A DNA stretch of 64,000 nucleotides from Micromonospora rhizosphaerae (lineage in GTDB: Bacteria; Actinomycetota; Actinomycetes; Mycobacteriales; Micromonosporaceae). Under the pieces are notes generated by a model. The model searched no databases and had not been told where the DNA came from. It was given only the letters and a program-made list of their open reading frames with translations. Both the position numbers and the translations under genes were made by a program. The stretch spans positions 2,108,001-2,172,000 of the forward strand of contig NZ_FMHV01000002.1 of NCBI RefSeq assembly GCF_900091465.1, given 5' to 3'. This document shows positions 43,650 to 52,216 of this stretch, in pieces (position 1 is the first letter of the stretch; each line of letters starts with the position of its first letter).

Positions 43650-44879
43650 ATGAGTGTCGGACACGACTCCTCGATGCGTCGACCCACTGCGGGCATCGAC
43701 TGGGCCAGTAGTGAGCACGCCCTCGCGGTCGTTGGCCCCGACGGTGTTGAGGTTCAACGGATGCTCGTCGAGCACACCGCTGCGGGGCTGCGGAAGCTGC
43801 TGCGATGCCTGCAGCAAGCCGCTGTGCTCGAGGTCGGTATCGAACGCCCCGACGGGCCCATCGTCGAGGCCCTCCTCGATGCGGGGCTCACGGTCTTCGT
43901 GATCGCCCCGAACCAGATCAAGCACCTGCGCCGCCGCTACGGCGCAGCCGGCAACAAGGATGACCGCTTCGATGCCTACGTCCTGGCCGACACCGTCCGC
44001 ACCGACCGCCATCGCCTGCGTCCCCTCACCGTCGACTCTCCCGCGACACTCACGTTGCGGATGACCGTCCGCGCCCGCAAGGACCTCATCGCCGCCCGTG
44101 TCGCGATGGCCAATCAGCTCCGCGCCCACCTCGAACACGTTCTGCCCGCCGTGATCGGGCTGTTCCGCGACATCGACTCCGCGATCACCCTGAGTTTCCT
44201 CACCCGGTTCGCGACTCAGGACAAGGTCGACTGGTTGTCGCCACGCAGACTGCAGAACTGGCTGCGCAGCGTCTCCTACCCCAACCCGGCACGAGCCGGG
44301 CTGCTGCACGCCCATCTGCGTGCGGCTACCCGCGGGACCACCGGTCCTGAAGCCACCGCCCGGGCGCACGTCACCGCTGCGTTGGTGGCTGGGCTTACCG
44401 CCCTGCGGGAGCAGATCAACGCGCTGGAAGAGCAGATTGAGCTCCAGCTGCTGCAGCATCCCGACGCGGCAGTGTTCACGTCCCTGCCCCGGGCGGGGAT
44501 CGTGCGAGCGGCCCGGCTTCTGGCTGAGATCGGTGACGCCCGCGGCCGCTTCCCGACGCCCGAGGCACTCACCTGCCTGGCCGGCGCCGCGCCCTCGACC
44601 AGGCAGTCCGGGAAGGTGAAAGTCGTCAGCTTTCGCTGGGCCGTCGACAAACAACTCCGTGGAGCAGTCATCGACTTCGCCGGCGACTCCCACCACGCCA
44701 ACCCCTGGGCCGCCGACCTCTACCGGCGGGCCCGGGCTCGAGGCCACGACCACCCCCACGCCACTCGAATCCTCGCCCGCGCCTGGCTGCACGTGATCTG
44801 GCGCTGCTGGCAAGACCGTGTCGCCTACGACCCCACCCGCCACCGAGCTCTGCAGGCCGTCCTCGCCCCTCCCGCTTGA
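43650..44879 (+). CDS. IS110-family transposase
   Basis: 409 residues. The N-terminal DEDD domain has TAGIDWASSEHALAVVGPDG, VGIERPDGPIVEALLDAG and NKDDRFDAYVLADTVR. The C-terminal transposase_20 domain has FTSLPRAGIVRAARLLAEIGDARGRFPTPEALTCLAGAAPSTRQSGK. ATG at 43650 follows AAGGAGGACACT. The frame is intact. As usual for IS110, no clear terminal inverted repeats are seen, so element ends are not assigned. Confidence 0.93.
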   Translation: MSVGHDSSMRRPTAGIDWASSEHALAVVGPDGVEVQRMLVEHTAAGLRKLLRCLQQAAVLEVGIERPDGPIVEALLDAGLTVFVIAPNQIKHLRRRYGAAGNKDDRFDAYVLADTVRTDRHRLRPLTVDSPATLTLRMTVRARKDLIAARVAMANQLRAHLEHVLPAVIGLFRDIDSAITLSFLTRFATQDKVDWLSPRRLQNWLRSVSYPNPARAGLLHAHLRAATRGTTGPEATARAHVTAALVAGLTALREQINALEEQIELQLLQHPDAAVFTSLPRAGIVRAARLLAEIGDARGRFPTPEALTCLAGAAPSTRQSGKVKVVSFRWAVDKQLRGAVIDFAGDSHHANPWAADLYRRARARGHDHPHATRILARAWLHVIWRCWQDRVAYDPTRHRALQAVLAPPA

Positions 44880-45263
44880 CACAGGGCTACTCGTGCCGCT
44901 GGCAAAGCGCGCGTCCGCAAGCGTGTGCCAGGCGACCGCATGAGTCGGCGACGACGCGCCGCGGCGGGCGTCGAGCAGGACGTGATCGACCGAGCTCGTG
45001 TCACGAGCTCTCGACATTCGGCCCGAACGTCTCTGTGACCAACTGGGACTGACTGACCCCCATCCAGCGCCACGTGACGTCCTCCGCCATCGCGTCGAAG
45101 AGTGGCCCGACCCCCGCCCTGCGACATCGAACTCATGATGTCCCGCATGCGTTCCCTGGGATCCATGGGTCGATACGGTATCGCCCGCACGGACACGCCG
45201 CCGAGCGGTCGCTACGACGACCCGATCTGCCGCGATGTGATCGTGTGGGGTTCCAGAACTCCA
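44880..45263. other. 384-bp gap after the IS110 transposase
   Basis: No supported gene. It probably contains the right end of the IS110 element, whose downstream part typically encodes a structured non-coding (bridge-type) RNA or flanking DNA. No exact boundary can be placed from the sequence. Confidence 0.4.
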
Positions 45264-46649
45264 TCATGGGCCCTCACCGGCCCTGGCTGAAGCGGGAGAG
45301 GCAGCGATCAGGCAGCGAGACGACCAGCAGCGGCCGCCAACAGACGACACAAGGCAGCAGAGTCTCCCTGCTCTGCAGTACAAGACGCCATCTGATGACA
45401 ACGAACGGTGCCTCGTATCCTCGTTCACACCGAAGAGGTCAGGGATCGCCATCCGCTGGAGCAGCCCCTTGTACTGAACTTGGACTCCGGCTACTTGACT
45501 GGCTTTTTTGCGGTAGGCGCGTTCTCTCATCGATTCAAGTCGGGCAAGCGAATTCGAGAGTCCGTACTCCTTGGCTCCTGCGATCATCAATTCGATGTAT
45601 GGTATGGGCGGGAGCGCGTCGGTTCTCTTTGACAGAGCAAGGGGTACATGCACGTACGCTTCCACATGCTCCCCATCGACTTTTATGTTCACAATGGCCG
45701 GTTTGTAGCCACCGAACTCAATCTCATCAAGACTTCGCTTGTCTGAAATTGAGAGAGAGTAGGCCACTCCTTCGACGAAGTCATCGTCGGACGACCGTTC
45801 GACACCAGCGGCAAATCCATCATCGAAGTGTGGCGCGGACACCCGGAAGTTCAATTTCCAGCCGTACAAGACGGCTTTCCCGATGGGGCGCGCCCCCGGA
45901 ACTCGCGCTCTCATCTGCCCGGTTGACGTGTTAGATCCGTAAGCGAAATAGATGTAAGACCGAGCGAGATTTCGCATAGCTGCAGCGGTCATGGGGGCAA
46001 GCTTGGCAGTTCTAGCGCTGAACTGGTACGCCAGGCTTACAGCAAGGCTCTTCTGGCCGTACAGGAAGATCGCTGTCGCCCCTTGGGAGCGGGAGCCGTT
46101 GGAGTCCGGCTCGTTCGTCTCGAATAGGAGTTGAATGACCGGTTGATTAGAAAGCGGATCGATTACTCCTACGTTCACCAGAGGGGGGCTGGCCGGGTCG
46201 GCGAAAACTTTGAGCTTTTGTGGGAACATCTCCAGCAAGTTTGCAAAGCCATCTGCCCAGGACTCTATGACTGGCTCGCTCGTTTGAATCCGGCTGACCT
46301 CCACGCCTCGGTTCAACGCTTCTCGCTCGGCCGAAATCAACTGCACACCATATGATTCGTGAGCATCGTGATTGAATCCACGCCCCGAACGGTAGATCGA
46401 CTGCTTTGCTTTGCTGATGGAGTCGGCCAACTCCGCGTAGAATGCTTTTTCTTCGGAAGGCTCGTCTAGTTGGAAATGGCGTACCCGCGCAGAAGTTGTA
46501 GTCGGACCAGGCTGCCACTGATGACGGCGCCAGATCTCAAACCATAGGTATAAGCCAACACTAACTACCGCAGCTATTGCTCCAATACCCTGCCACACTG
46601 GATCACTGAGAGTGGGACCAGCCAAAACCTGGTCGAGGAAGTTTCTCAT
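45264..46649 (-). CDS. Membrane-anchored protein with PLD-like-looking region and C-terminal gamma-glutamylcyclotransferase domain
   Basis: 461 residues. One N-terminal TM helix (DPVWQGIGAIAAVVSVGLYLWFEIW). The middle region (about 60-230) contains FYAELADSISKAKQSIYRSGRGFN and GVEVSRIQTSEPVIESWADGF, recalling PLD-like folds but without an HKD motif. From about 235 there is a GGCT/AIG2-like domain: YIYFAYGSNTSTGQMRARVPGARPIGKAVLYGWKLNF and VEGVAYSLSISDKRSLDEIEFGGYK. ATG at 46649 overlaps the stop of the DUF2235 gene (ATGA). Low GC and an unusual domain combination. Function unknown. Confidence 0.7.
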   Translation of the reverse strand: MRNFLDQVLAGPTLSDPVWQGIGAIAAVVSVGLYLWFEIWRRHQWQPGPTTTSARVRHFQLDEPSEEKAFYAELADSISKAKQSIYRSGRGFNHDAHESYGVQLISAEREALNRGVEVSRIQTSEPVIESWADGFANLLEMFPQKLKVFADPASPPLVNVGVIDPLSNQPVIQLLFETNEPDSNGSRSQGATAIFLYGQKSLAVSLAYQFSARTAKLAPMTAAAMRNLARSYIYFAYGSNTSTGQMRARVPGARPIGKAVLYGWKLNFRVSAPHFDDGFAAGVERSSDDDFVEGVAYSLSISDKRSLDEIEFGGYKPAIVNIKVDGEHVEAYVHVPLALSKRTDALPPIPYIELMIAGAKEYGLSNSLARLESMRERAYRKKASQVAGVQVQYKGLLQRMAIPDLFGVNEDTRHRSLSSDGVLYCRAGRLCCLVSSVGGRCWSSRCLIAASPASARAGEGP

Positions 46650-47047
46650 GCCGTCACCTGCGGAATCCTTGGACGGTACGGCTTTGCGCCCGCGCTGGTC
46701 GCTGCGAATGCGTTGGGGCACGCTGGGATGGATTTCGTCGGTCGGCCCGATGTACCGCCGAAGATGAAGATCCGGTCGTTCGGTTGGTAGTTCTCCATCA
46801 GGAAGCGGTACGCCTCCTCGATGTTCTCCTTCACCCCGTCGCCGACGATGAGGCCGGCCGCCCGGGTGAGTGTCTTTCCGAACCGCGTAGTCGCGCTCCG
46901 GGCGCCCATGGTGCCTACGCCCGGGCCGTAGTACACGAGTTGGTTGTCGCTCTTGGCCGCCATCCGGTAGAGCCGGATCACGTTGGTGGTTCCGGTCTCC
47001 GGCTCGTTGCGCGTTCCATCAAGACAGACCACGAGGTTTCGGCTCAT
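46646..47047 (-). pseudogene. DUF2235 (Tle1-like alpha/beta hydrolase), truncated
   Basis: 133 residues. MSRNLVVCLDGTRNEPETGTTNVIRLYRMAAKSDNQLVYYGPGVG and NIEEAYRFLMENYQPNDRIFIFG are the N-terminal part of a DUF2235 hydrolase. Immediately after IFIFG, where the nucleophile elbow GFSRGA is expected, the sequence changes to GTSGRPTKSIPACPN and ends. The catalytic Ser and C-terminal portion have been lost by deletion. ATG at 47047 has GGAG upstream, and the stop overlaps the next gene's start. Confidence 0.75.
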
Positions 47048-47237
47048 GGATACTCCGTCGATCGCCGCTCAGAGAACCCCGTAGTCAGCGAAACACACTG
47101 GGTATTCCCTTGGCATCGACTGTCGGTGATGCGATGCCCGCCGATCGGTCCGTCGCGTCGCTCCGAATGGACACAGCGCCTGTGTCGTCCGGGGGAGTAA
47201 CTACTTCCATACGGACTGGTCATTGCTTGGTCGTCGT

Positions 47238-47258
47238 GACAGCAACGGTGACAGCAAC
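47238..47258 (+). repeat. Paired GACAGCAAC repeats, left arm of unit D
   Basis: GACAGCAAC at 47238-47246 and 47250-47258 (12-bp period), ending about 85 bp before att core 5, the same geometry as in unit A. Confidence 0.68.
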
Positions 47259-47344
47259 CGAGGCGAGTCGCACCGACCACAGCCGAGAACCGACCGTCAT
47301 AGCTGCCGAGGCGGCTATGGCACCATCATGGCTGGGGCTGTGCC

Positions 47345-47387
47345 CTTAATCCGCGGGTTCGGGGTTCGAGTCCCTGGCGGCGCACCA
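47345..47387 (+). other. att core 5 (right end of unit D)
   Basis: 43 bp identical to the tRNA-Lys 3' end. The sequence following (hairpin 47401-47426 and integrase end) matches that after att core 3. No further copy is found to 64 kb. Confidence 0.9.
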
Positions 47388-47449
47388 GCAGGAACATCCC
47401 AGGCCCGGTCCTCATGGACCGGGCCTGATCCCTCTTTCCGACCCCAACG

Positions 47450-47605
47450 TCAGACGTCGAAGAGAAAGCCGAGCTTGTCGACGGATGGCCGCTGGGACTG
47501 CCGGGTGACCTCAACGTAGATGACCTTGGTGATGTTCGGGAAGCTATGGCCCAGGATGTCCTGGATCTTCTCGATGGGAACGCCCTGCTCGTACAGGAGC
47601 GTGGT
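47450..47605 (-). pseudogene. Integrase C-terminal remnant beside att core 5
   Basis: TTLLYEQGVPIEKIQDILGHSFPNITKVIYVEVTRQSQRPSVDKLGFLFDV keeps the GHS and the Tyr nucleophile (IYVEV) but lacks everything N-terminal to it. The upstream frame (to 47830) is unrelated. Confidence 0.8.
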
Positions 47606-47722
47606 TCCGGTCGTCCCGCCCGGGGGACGAGCGACGCGGTCTCCCTTTCCCTGGCGCCCGGCCCGGGCGGAGAATGATCCGCGGGCGGCGCGGACAAGCG
47701 TCGACGCACGTTCGCGGGGAGC

Positions 47723-47959
47723 ATGGTGGACGGTCGGACGCTGGTGGGCCGGATCGCGCGGGTGGTGCACGCGCTGCGCGGCGGTGACCGCCCAGGAGAG
47801 GTCCGCGTCGTCGTGGACGGCATCGCGCACTATTACCTCGCGTACGCGTCAACGCCGGTTCCGGCCGGCGCCGAGGTACTGATCATCAACAACCGTGGCG
47901 CGCGCCAGGTCGACGTCGAGCCATGGCCCACCGTGGCCGGGGGCGAGGGCTCCCGGTAG
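47723..47959 (+). CDS. NfeD-like small OB-fold protein
   Basis: 78 residues. LVGRIARVVHALRGGDRPGEVRVVVDGIAHYYLAYASTPVPAGAEVLIINNRGARQVDVEPW matches the C-terminal soluble domain of NfeD proteins (G-x-A-x-x-x-x-P-x-G-x-V, then GAEV-x-V). No TM segment. It is located just upstream of a flotillin-type gene, the standard NfeD partner. Confidence 0.8.
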   Translation: MVDGRTLVGRIARVVHALRGGDRPGEVRVVVDGIAHYYLAYASTPVPAGAEVLIINNRGARQVDVEPWPTVAGGEGSR

Positions 47960-47976
47960 GACAGAAGGGTCGTCCA

Positions 47977-49116
47977 GTGTTCGGATACCGCGTGCCCGCA
48001 CCCAACGAGGCTCTGCTCATCAGCGGACGCAAGCAGCGGGGAGCGGAGGCGCTGCCATTCAAGATCGTCACGGGTCACGGCGTCTTCGTGGTGCCGGTCT
48101 TCTCCAAGGCCACCCGGCTCACGCTGGCCATGCAGGAGGCCGAGGTGGTCGAGGACTGCTACACGAAGCAGGGCATCACGCTGACCGTGCAGGCCGTCAT
48201 CGCGTTCAAGGTCGGCGACGACCACGAGTCCATCGCCGCCGCCGCCCGGCGCTTTCAGGGCGACCAGAGCCAGATGCCGACCCTGGTCGGGCGGATCTTC
48301 AGCGGCCACCTGCGCAGCATCATCGGCAGTATGACCGTCGAGTCGATCATCCGCGAGCAGCAGACCCTCGCGGACGCCATCGTGGACGCCAGCAAGACCG
48401 AAATGGCCCGGATCGGCCTGGCCGTCGACTCGCTCCAGATCAGCAGCATCGACGACAAGGGCGTCGGCTACATCCGCGCGCTCGCCGCGCCGCACCAGGC
48501 CAAGGTCGACCAGGACGCCAAGGTGGCGCAGGCCGCCGCGGATCAGGCCAGCGCCATGGCGCAGCAGGAGAGCGTGCGGCACCAAGCCGAGTACGCCCGG
48601 CAGACCGCGATCGCCCGGGCCCAGTACCAGGCCGAGATCGACCAGGCGCAGCAGACGGCGGCCCAGGCCGGCCCGCTGGCGGCGGCTCGCGCACAGCAGG
48701 AGGTGCTTGTCGAGCGCGCCCGGGTCGCCGAGCGCAACGCCGAGCTGCGGCAGGCTGAGCTGATCGCCGAGGTGATCCGTCCCGCCCAGGCCGAGGCCGA
48801 GCGGATCCGCACCCTGGCCCAGGCGCAGGCCGACGCCACCAAGCTCTCCGCCGAGGCGGCCGCCGCGCAGGACCGGATCGCCCTCGACCAGCGGGTCATC
48901 GAGCAGCTGCCCGACCTGCTGCGCGCGGCCGCCGCCGGCCTGCAGGGCGCCAACGTCACCGTGCTGAACGGCGCCGAGGGGCTCAGCAGCGTGGTCGCGT
49001 CGCTGGCCGGTCAGGGCATGGCGCTGCTGGACGCGGTCCGCACCGGGGTCGCGCCGGCCACCGGCCCGACCGTGGAGCGGCCCGCGGTGAACGGCACGCC
49101 GGTCGGGGTCAACTGA
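47977..49116 (+). CDS. Flotillin-like SPFH-domain protein
   Basis: 379 residues. The SPFH domain occupies about 1-170 (FGYRVPAPNEALLISGRK, ITLTVQAVIAFKVGDDHESIAAAARRF, LRSIIGSMTVESIIREQQTLADAIVDA). A long Ala/Gln/Glu-rich coiled-coil (about 175-310, repeated AQAAADQASAMAQQES-type heptads) follows, then a C-terminal IEQLPDLLRAAAAGLQGANVTVLNG. It scaffolds membrane microdomains. GTG at 47977 follows AGAAGGG. It forms a unit with the NfeD-like protein. Confidence 0.9.
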   Translation: MFGYRVPAPNEALLISGRKQRGAEALPFKIVTGHGVFVVPVFSKATRLTLAMQEAEVVEDCYTKQGITLTVQAVIAFKVGDDHESIAAAARRFQGDQSQMPTLVGRIFSGHLRSIIGSMTVESIIREQQTLADAIVDASKTEMARIGLAVDSLQISSIDDKGVGYIRALAAPHQAKVDQDAKVAQAAADQASAMAQQESVRHQAEYARQTAIARAQYQAEIDQAQQTAAQAGPLAAARAQQEVLVERARVAERNAELRQAELIAEVIRPAQAEAERIRTLAQAQADATKLSAEAAAAQDRIALDQRVIEQLPDLLRAAAAGLQGANVTVLNGAEGLSSVVASLAGQGMALLDAVRTGVAPATGPTVERPAVNGTPVGVN

Positions 49117-49121
49117 TCACC

Positions 49122-49163
49122 GGTACGCGGGCCCGGCCGACCTCGCGTCGCCGGGCCCGTACC
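49122..49163 (+). terminator. Terminator after flotillin gene
   Basis: GGTACGCGGGCCCGGC pairs with GCCGGGCCCGTACC (two bases bulged) a few bases after the stop. Confidence 0.7.
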
Positions 49164-49371
49164 CGCCGCGCGGCTGGCGCTGCAACTGTCCGACGGTGAC
49201 CGGATCAACCTCTGGGACATCCTCGACCGCGACGGCGGGCACTCGTATGCGACCGTGCTCCGCCCGGACGGCACCCATGGGTGAGGCCGTTCTGCTTGCC
49301 GAGCTGGAGGTGGAAGGGGAGTTGTTGCCGCCGACGCTGAGGGCGGTGATGGTGATCGGCCCGACCTGACC

Positions 49372-50058
49372 TCACTGCTTAACGGTTGCCACCATCAACA
49401 GGTGTTGGCGATGGCGCACGACCGAGTAGACCCAGCGCACGAAGTCGAAGATCGGCTCGGGCAGTTTCGCATAGAGATCGTGCCCACGCATGATCGTCCT
49501 TCGGATAATTCGCTGTTCTTGCACCGCATAGCCCGCCTCATCCAAGAGGTTCCCGAGGTTCAGCGGCGTCCAGGTGAAAAGATGCCGATTGATATCACCG
49601 GGGTACCAGCGCCGCTGGGCCCGCCAGTCGTCGATCGGCACGACGATCACCAGCTTGCCGCCCGGCTTCAGCTTCGGTGCAATCTGCAGAAGGGCCTCAT
49701 AGGGCGAGGCCAGGTGCTCCAGGGTGTGGTTGGTGACGACCACGTCCACACTGTCGTCCGCCACCTCCGCAAGAGACCGGTATGCCTCGATGCCGTATTG
49801 TTCCACGGCGACGGCCCGGGCCACATCGTTGATCTCCACACCAATCCGGCGCGTCGCCCGGAGGCCGCCGATGAGACTGCCCCCGCCGCATCCAAAGTCC
49901 AGCACGGTGTCGGTCGGCTTCACGTACCGCTGGAAAGTCCTGACTTTCCTGCGCGCCTTGATGTCGATGCTCTGGCTCTGCCAGGCAAGGTACTTCTCGT
50001 CGTAATGCGCAGAGTCGCCGTATCCCGGAGACCCTACGGCCGGTGACTGCTGGCTCAT
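49372..50058 (-). CDS. Class I SAM-dependent methyltransferase
   Basis: 228 residues, Methyltransf_11/23-like. DTVLDFGCGGGSLIGGL is motif I, RRIGVEINDVARAVA the acidic post-I loop, DVVVTNHTLEHLASPYEALLQI motif II/III with the His-Leu pair, and LKPGGKLVIVVPIDDW the late strand. ATG at 50058. Similar to methyltransferases of polysaccharide or O-antigen clusters, but no such cluster is present. Substrate unknown. Confidence 0.88.
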   Translation of the reverse strand: MSQQSPAVGSPGYGDSAHYDEKYLAWQSQSIDIKARRKVRTFQRYVKPTDTVLDFGCGGGSLIGGLRATRRIGVEINDVARAVAVEQYGIEAYRSLAEVADDSVDVVVTNHTLEHLASPYEALLQIAPKLKPGGKLVIVVPIDDWRAQRRWYPGDINRHLFTWTPLNLGNLLDEAGYAVQEQRIIRRTIMRGHDLYAKLPEPIFDFVRWVYSVVRHRQHLLMVATVKQ

Positions 50059-50330
50059 TCAAGCGCCTCTCAGCCGAATCCGAGGAACCGGGTCACCGTA
50101 CCGCACATCGAGACACATGAGCGTTCACCAAGCCATCGCCGGGCGACCTGGCGGGCGTGGCGCGTAGATCAGAAGGTGCCTTGACCTCATGTTCTTCCAC
50201 GTCAGCTGGTCGCAGACACCTGTGACGGTGATGCCGCGCCCTCCGCGGCTGGAGCTAAGCCGAGCTGGCGGCCCGGTGACGCGACGCGGCACTTCTGGCA
50301 GGCCCGATACTCCCGAGCGTGCCTCATAGG

Positions 50331-51149
50331 TCACTCGAACGTCAGGCGCGCGTTCCAGGCGCTGCTCCAGGCACCGCGCCATGCCGCTAGTCCGGCGTAG
50401 GTGAACACGCATCCCACCCCGACACCCCAGTCGAGGTCATCCGACCAGAGGGCGGGATCGGCCAGCGTGTCGCGCAGGCGGTCCACTTCGATGAGCGTGA
50501 ATTCGTCGCTGGTCGGGTCGGGGTAGCGGCGAACCTCGATCAAGCGGTCGCGGGCGAAGGGCGCCAGGGGGGCCAGCTGCCGATCGATCCAGTCCAGGCG
50601 CCGTGTGGCGTCGAGCTCAGCTGGTGGGCCGTCCAAGACACCGAACGGCCCTGTCAGCATCCCGCTGGCCTCAGCGGCGCAGACCAGGACCCTGCGCTGA
50701 TCCAGGCTCAGCTCATCCCATCGGGGGAGGCCGCTGTTGTCCGCCTTCGGGTACGCGTCGTCGAACCACCGCTCGTGCACGGTTCGAGGGGCGGACAGCT
50801 GGATCTCGGACGGGCGACGTCGTGACCAGATCCAGTTGTCCGCGGTTGCGAGGATCGCGCTCAGGCGGCTGCCACCCACGCCGGCTTCGGAGTCGGAGGA
50901 GACCGCACGGGCCGACTCATGGATGGTCAGCAGTCCACGGTCGGCCAGATCCGTGGCCACCGCGGACAGCAGCGGAACCAGTGCGCGCTGCTCGTGCTCG
51001 GTATAGCTGCGCGGCGGAGGAGCCCCGTCAGCGCCGGTCCACCGCAGATTCACCCCGTGGGCCTGCACCGTCCCGGCGAGCCAGCTGTCCGACATCGCGC
51101 GCCGCAGCAGGGTCTGCTCAGCAAGTGTGAACGACTCCCATGACGACAT
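50331..51149 (-). CDS. Hypothetical protein
   Basis: 272 residues, soluble and rich in Trp/Leu (MSSWESFTLAEQTLLRRAMSDSWLAG; LPRWDELSLDQRRVLVCAAEASGMLTG; DDLDWGVGVGCVFTYAGLAAW). ATG at 51149 has AAGGAGGCG upstream and is preferred to 51254. No domain is recognised. Confidence 0.6.
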   Translation of the reverse strand: MSSWESFTLAEQTLLRRAMSDSWLAGTVQAHGVNLRWTGADGAPPPRSYTEHEQRALVPLLSAVATDLADRGLLTIHESARAVSSDSEAGVGGSRLSAILATADNWIWSRRRPSEIQLSAPRTVHERWFDDAYPKADNSGLPRWDELSLDQRRVLVCAAEASGMLTGPFGVLDGPPAELDATRRLDWIDRQLAPLAPFARDRLIEVRRYPDPTSDEFTLIEVDRLRDTLADPALWSDDLDWGVGVGCVFTYAGLAAWRGAWSSAWNARLTFE

Positions 51150-51397
51150 CAGGCTCGCCTCCTTCCTGACTGTCGGCCGGTGCCGACCACCACCCCCCGC
51201 CCGGCTCCTATCCTGCCCGGCCGCAGACTGCAGGACCCGGCTGACCCGATGCACACCTTCTGAGAGGCATCGTCCTGCACATGCCTAGGTGCAGCGCTGA
51301 CATCAGTCCTTGACATCAACGGTGGCCGCCGAATCGATCAAGGCCCTGACCTGGTGCCCACCATGACGCGGCATCAGCGCGGCCCGACCCACCCGCA

Positions 51398-52216
51398 TCA
51401 CGCGTCGCCGGGGCTTAGCAGGCCGGTCTCGTACGCGAGCACCACCGCTTGGGCCCGGTCGCGTAGCGTCAGCTTGGCGAAGATCCGCGCCACGTGCGTC
51501 TTCACGGTCGCTTCGCTGAGGGTCAGCTGCTGGGCCAGTTCAGTGTTGGACAGGCCGCGGCCGAGGAGTGTGAGCACCTCCAGCTCCCGCGGAGTCAGGA
51601 CGGCGAGATCGCGGTGGATGGCGGGCGTTGACGGGCGCTCGCCGACGCGCTGGTCGCCCGCGGCGAAGCGCTGGACGAGCCGCCGGGTGATCGAGGGCGC
51701 GAGGAGCGCGTCACCGGTGTCGACCAGCCGTACCGCCGCCGCGAGATGGTCCGCGGTGACGTCTTTGAGCAGGAAGCCGCTCGCGCCGATGGCCAGGGCG
51801 GCGTAGACGTAGCGGTCGAGGTCGAACGTGGTGAGCATGAGCACTCGGCAGCGCGGGCTGTGTTCGAGGATGCGCCGGGTCGCCTCGAGCCCGTCCATCG
51901 CCGGCATGCGGATGTCCATGAGCACGACGTCTGGCCGGAGCCGGCGCTCGGCCGCCACCGCCTCGGCCCCGTCGGCGGCCTCGCCGACCACGTCAATGCC
52001 CCGGACGGTCAGGATAAGCCGGAAGCCGGTCCGGATCAGCTCCTGGTCGTCGGCGATAAGGACCCTTGGCGCCGGTCGCGGCTCGGGCGTCGCAAGCTCG
52101 TTGTCCGACCCGGCAGCCGGCCCCGCGCCGGAGCCTCCCGTCAGCCCGACACCATCCGCCGGCCTGCCAGGACCCGTCGGCCCCGCGACACCCGCCGAGC
52201 CCGCAACCGGCATCAT
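51398..52216 (-). CDS. NarL/FixJ-type response regulator
   Basis: 272 residues. A Pro/Gly-rich N-terminal stretch of about 50 residues precedes the receiver domain: RVLIADDQELIRTGFRLIL (acidic pocket), DVVLMDIRMPAMDGLEATRRI (phospho-Asp), and the conserved Thr and Lys in LMLTTFDLDRYV and GFLLKDVTADHL. The C-terminal LuxR HTH is LTPRELEVLTLLGRGLSNTELAQQLTLSEATVKTHVARIFAKL. ATG 52216 overlaps the kinase's inferred stop (ATGA). It presumably controls the adjacent ABC transporter genes. Confidence 0.9.
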   Translation of the reverse strand: MMPVAGSAGVAGPTGPGRPADGVGLTGGSGAGPAAGSDNELATPEPRPAPRVLIADDQELIRTGFRLILTVRGIDVVGEAADGAEAVAAERRLRPDVVLMDIRMPAMDGLEATRRILEHSPRCRVLMLTTFDLDRYVYAALAIGASGFLLKDVTADHLAAAVRLVDTGDALLAPSITRRLVQRFAAGDQRVGERPSTPAIHRDLAVLTPRELEVLTLLGRGLSNTELAQQLTLSEATVKTHVARIFAKLTLRDRAQAVVLAYETGLLSPGDA

